Shown: piece by piece, positions 13,910 to 15,786 of the stretch
Position numbering within the stretch: position 1 is the first letter of the stretch
How the letters are laid out: each line of letters starts with the position of its first letter
Origin: Nitrospirota bacterium
Lineage (GTDB): Bacteria > Nitrospirota > Nitrospiria > Nitrospirales > UBA8639
Assembly (NCBI GenBank): GCA_003233615.1
Contig: QIMB01000413.1
Location: 1 to 15,786 of the forward strand
Direction: 5' to 3'
Length of the DNA stretch: 15,786 nucleotides
Notes under the pieces: generated by a model
What the model was told of the DNA's origin: nothing
Seen by the model: only the letters and a program-made list of their open reading frames with translations
The model's database searches: none
Position numbers and translations under genes: made by a program

Positions 13910-15061
13910 CTATTGGTGACTAGCAATTTTACTCATCGCCATGGCTCCTTGTTCTTTTTTCCACAGACTGCCATACATGTCCTCAATTTTATCAATCATC
14001 GATTCAAGGCTATAGGAACCCACAATCAATTCTCTTCCTTTTTGACCTAATCTAGTCCGTAAGGAATCATCTTCAATGAGCCTGAGAAGACTTTTCGTAA
14101 GCATACTGACGTCATTCGCCGGAACAAGTAACCCAGTAACATCATGTTGCACTACCTCAGGAATTCCACCAATGGAAGTCGCAACCACCGGAAGCCCCAT
14201 CGCCATCGCCTGCGTAATGGCTTGAGGCACACCTTCACCTTCCGTAGATGGAAGGACAAAGATATCCAAGGCAGCTAATATTCGATTCACATCAGAGCGA
14301 AATCCCAAAAAAATGACATGTCTTTGAATACCTAAAGCCTTGGCCTTTCCTTGCAAACGCAAAGCTTCAGGACCATCCCCAACAACAAGAAACCTCAGTC
14401 CAGGAAATGTATGTCTCAGCAACGCCACCGCATCTAAACATAAGTGAATGCCTTTGTAATCTCTGAGAAATGCTACTGTCCCAAGCACGAGAGATTCTTG
14501 TTCTATTTCTAATTCTCTTTTCAAATCATCCAGTGTGTTGTCGGCATCAAATATTCTGAGATCAACGCCAGTAGGAATAGAAAAGGTTCGAGTTGGATCT
14601 AGCGTCTGCCTCTCGATCATATCCTTTTGGATGCCCTCTGACGTCGTCATCACGCCATGAGGCAAATGTTTATACAACCATTGATGCCTCCGCGTCTGTG
14701 AAATGAGGGTTGACTTATGCCGAGTCCGAATGACGATGGGCTTGAGAGAAGACAGGCGACCGGCAACAGAAGCTGTCCAACTATCCAACGACCCATGGGT
14801 ATTGACGATCTGGACACGATGGCGACGAATGATTCGCAAATAGATCAAAACGAGGTTAATCCAGGCAGCTTTCCCAGAACTCGTCAACTCAATAGACAAT
14901 TCTTTTTGTTTGGCCAGAGACGCCATCTGGCTTCCCTTGGGAACAGCCACAATAACGGTATGTCCTCGGTTAACCATCCCCAACGACTCTTCCAAAACAC
15001 GAAACTCTTGTCCCCCCAGTCCAAGTGATGATTCAGTATGTAAAATCCGAAATTTCACCAT
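13910..15061 (-). CDS. GT4-family glycosyltransferase with E-x7-Q variant
   Basis: 383 residues from ATG 15061 (weak SD, GAG). It starts KFRILHTESSLGLGGQEFRV (GGQE loop), then IVNTHGSLDSWTASVAGRLS, VIRTRHKSTLI, VMTTSEGIQKDMIE and SIPTGVDLRIFD. The donor domain follows with LGTVAFLRDYKGIHLCLDAV, LRFLVVGDGPEALRLQGKA and STEGEGVPQAITQAMAMGLP, then GGIPEVVQH. In the donor-site motif the second Glu is Gln, a variant I know in other GT4 enzymes (EGVPQALLQA), so activity is still expected. Sequence order and lengths suggest an intact enzyme of LPS or capsule assembly. It lies 51 bp downstream of the GT2 gene and is probably co-transcribed with it. Confidence 0.9.
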   Translation of the reverse strand: MVKFRILHTESSLGLGGQEFRVLEESLGMVNRGHTVIVAVPKGSQMASLAKQKELSIELTSSGKAAWINLVLIYLRIIRRHRVQIVNTHGSLDSWTASVAGRLSSLKPIVIRTRHKSTLISQTRRHQWLYKHLPHGVMTTSEGIQKDMIERQTLDPTRTFSIPTGVDLRIFDADNTLDDLKRELEIEQESLVLGTVAFLRDYKGIHLCLDAVALLRHTFPGLRFLVVGDGPEALRLQGKAKALGIQRHVIFLGFRSDVNRILAALDIFVLPSTEGEGVPQAITQAMAMGLPVVATSIGGIPEVVQHDVTGLLVPANDVSMLTKSLLRLIEDDSLRTRLGQKGRELIVGSYSLESMIDKIEDMYGSLWKKEQGAMAMSKIASHQ

Positions 15062-15112
15062 ATCAGCTCAACAACAAATCCGTGAACAATTTCCCTAACA
15101 ACCAGTAGACCA

Positions 15113-15786
15113 TCAGGTGTTACGGATCGATTGACATTTTTTTTGAATTTCCCAAAGCTTGGCATATTTCACAAATGTATAGTATGCATAGAGGAGGGAA
15201 AGGATCAGGCCTGGCGTTTGCTCAATCACACCTCCACGAAATATATACATTTTCAAAAAGGTAAACAGCGGATGTGAGAGCAACTGATGAGAACGGAAAC
15301 GTCGACCCTGTTGATGCATATCTTGGGCTCTCAATGTGGAATATCTATCCATTTTGCTGAAGTATTGATCGAGATTGCGAAAGGGAATTTGCTCGACATG
15401 CGACTGGAGAAACCCCATCTTTCCCGTGACATCAAACCCTTCGTGAACGAGGTCCTCTCGATAGCGCATATGAGATTTATGAAACAATTGCGGCTGCCGA
15501 TAGTCTGGATACCACCCACAATGCTTGATCCATCGACCCAGAAAGTAATTCCGGCGAGGCACAAAGTAGGCCTGCGCTGAAGGCGTGCGCAGTAAAAGAG
15601 TCGTAATTTCCTGTTGAATATCTGGGGTGGCCCATTCATCAGTATCTAGGCTAAAAATCCAATCATATGTAGCATAAGTCATCGCCTGATTTCGCAATGC
15701 GCCAAAGCCTTGAAATGGATAATGAAAGACTTTGTCTGTATATTCCAAGCAAATTTCTGTGGTTCCATCAGTGCTATGCGAATCAA
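15113..15786 (-). CDS. GT2-family glycosyltransferase, WaaE/KdtX-like (N-terminus outside window)
   Basis: The frame is open to the window edge. The visible ~223 residues begin DSHSTDGTTEICLEYTDKVF, the conserved 'DS.STDGT' nucleotide-binding loop, then FQGFGALRNQAMTYATYDWI, the metal-binding SLDTDEW (DTD), GWYPDYRQPQLFHKSHMRYR, and VHEGFDV. The C-terminus holds LFTFLKMYIFRGGVIEQTPG and TFVKYAKLWE, the family's membrane-associated tail. This matches the GT2 subgroup that adds glucose or similar sugars to LPS inner core (WaaE/KdtX). Only the first part of the catalytic domain is missing, cut by the window edge. It is the first visible gene of the leftward cluster. Confidence 0.88.
   Translation of the reverse strand, partial: DSHSTDGTTEICLEYTDKVFHYPFQGFGALRNQAMTYATYDWIFSLDTDEWATPDIQQEITTLLLRTPSAQAYFVPRRNYFLGRWIKHCGWYPDYRQPQLFHKSHMRYREDLVHEGFDVTGKMGFLQSHVEQIPFRNLDQYFSKMDRYSTLRAQDMHQQGRRFRSHQLLSHPLFTFLKMYIFRGGVIEQTPGLILSLLYAYYTFVKYAKLWEIQKKCQSIRNT

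Overview
This 15.8 kb window comes from a Gram-negative bacterium. Evidence is a lipoprotein signal peptide, a PEP-CTERM (exosortase-sorted) protein, a heptosyltransferase-family enzyme and a dense glycosyltransferase cluster. Gene styles (the integrase N-terminus, Arc-like ribbon-helix-helix proteins, PEP-CTERM) remind me of Nitrospirota such as Nitrospira. That placement is an impression, not a demonstrated one.

Left part (1-7150): the right-hand portion of an integrated mobile element whose left end lies outside the window. It opens with a replication-like module on the + strand: the tail of an acidic protein, a RepA/AAA_25-type ATPase, a small protein of unknown function, a zinc-ribbon miniprotein, a possible 33-residue ORF, a DUF5681 protein and an unknown 188-residue protein. 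Most of the first six are chained by 8-20 nt overlaps or stop/start abutment and have good Shine-Dalgarno sites. The 3' end of the ATPase gene carries five exact copies of an 11-bp motif that look like iterons. Next, on the - strand, come two apparent cargo genes for envelope proteins (a lipoprotein and a PEP-CTERM protein). They are followed by a decayed neighbourhood of ribbon-helix-helix (RHH, antitoxin/repressor-like) genes: one intact, one frameshifted, and one C-terminal remnant. A strong divergent promoter then drives a 53-residue protein translationally coupled to a complete tyrosine integrase. The integrase ends 30 bp before tRNA-Ser(GCT), which is the presumptive attachment locus. 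Unusually, the element lies on the 5' side of the tRNA.

Middle (7181-8469): tRNA-Ser(GCT) with encoded CCA, a small palindrome, and an unrecognised 353-residue protein.

Right part (8587-15786, all - strand): a surface-polysaccharide or LPS-core assembly cluster. In transcription order it holds a GT2 transferase (cut by the window edge), a GT4, a degraded GT2 C-terminal pseudogene, a second GT4, a third GT4 coupled by stop/start overlaps to two small integral-membrane proteins, and a GT9 heptosyltransferase-like enzyme. The third GT4 and the two membrane-protein genes are bounded by two diverged direct copies of a 127-bp sequence exactly 2405 bp apart. This suggests the three genes moved or duplicated as a cassette.
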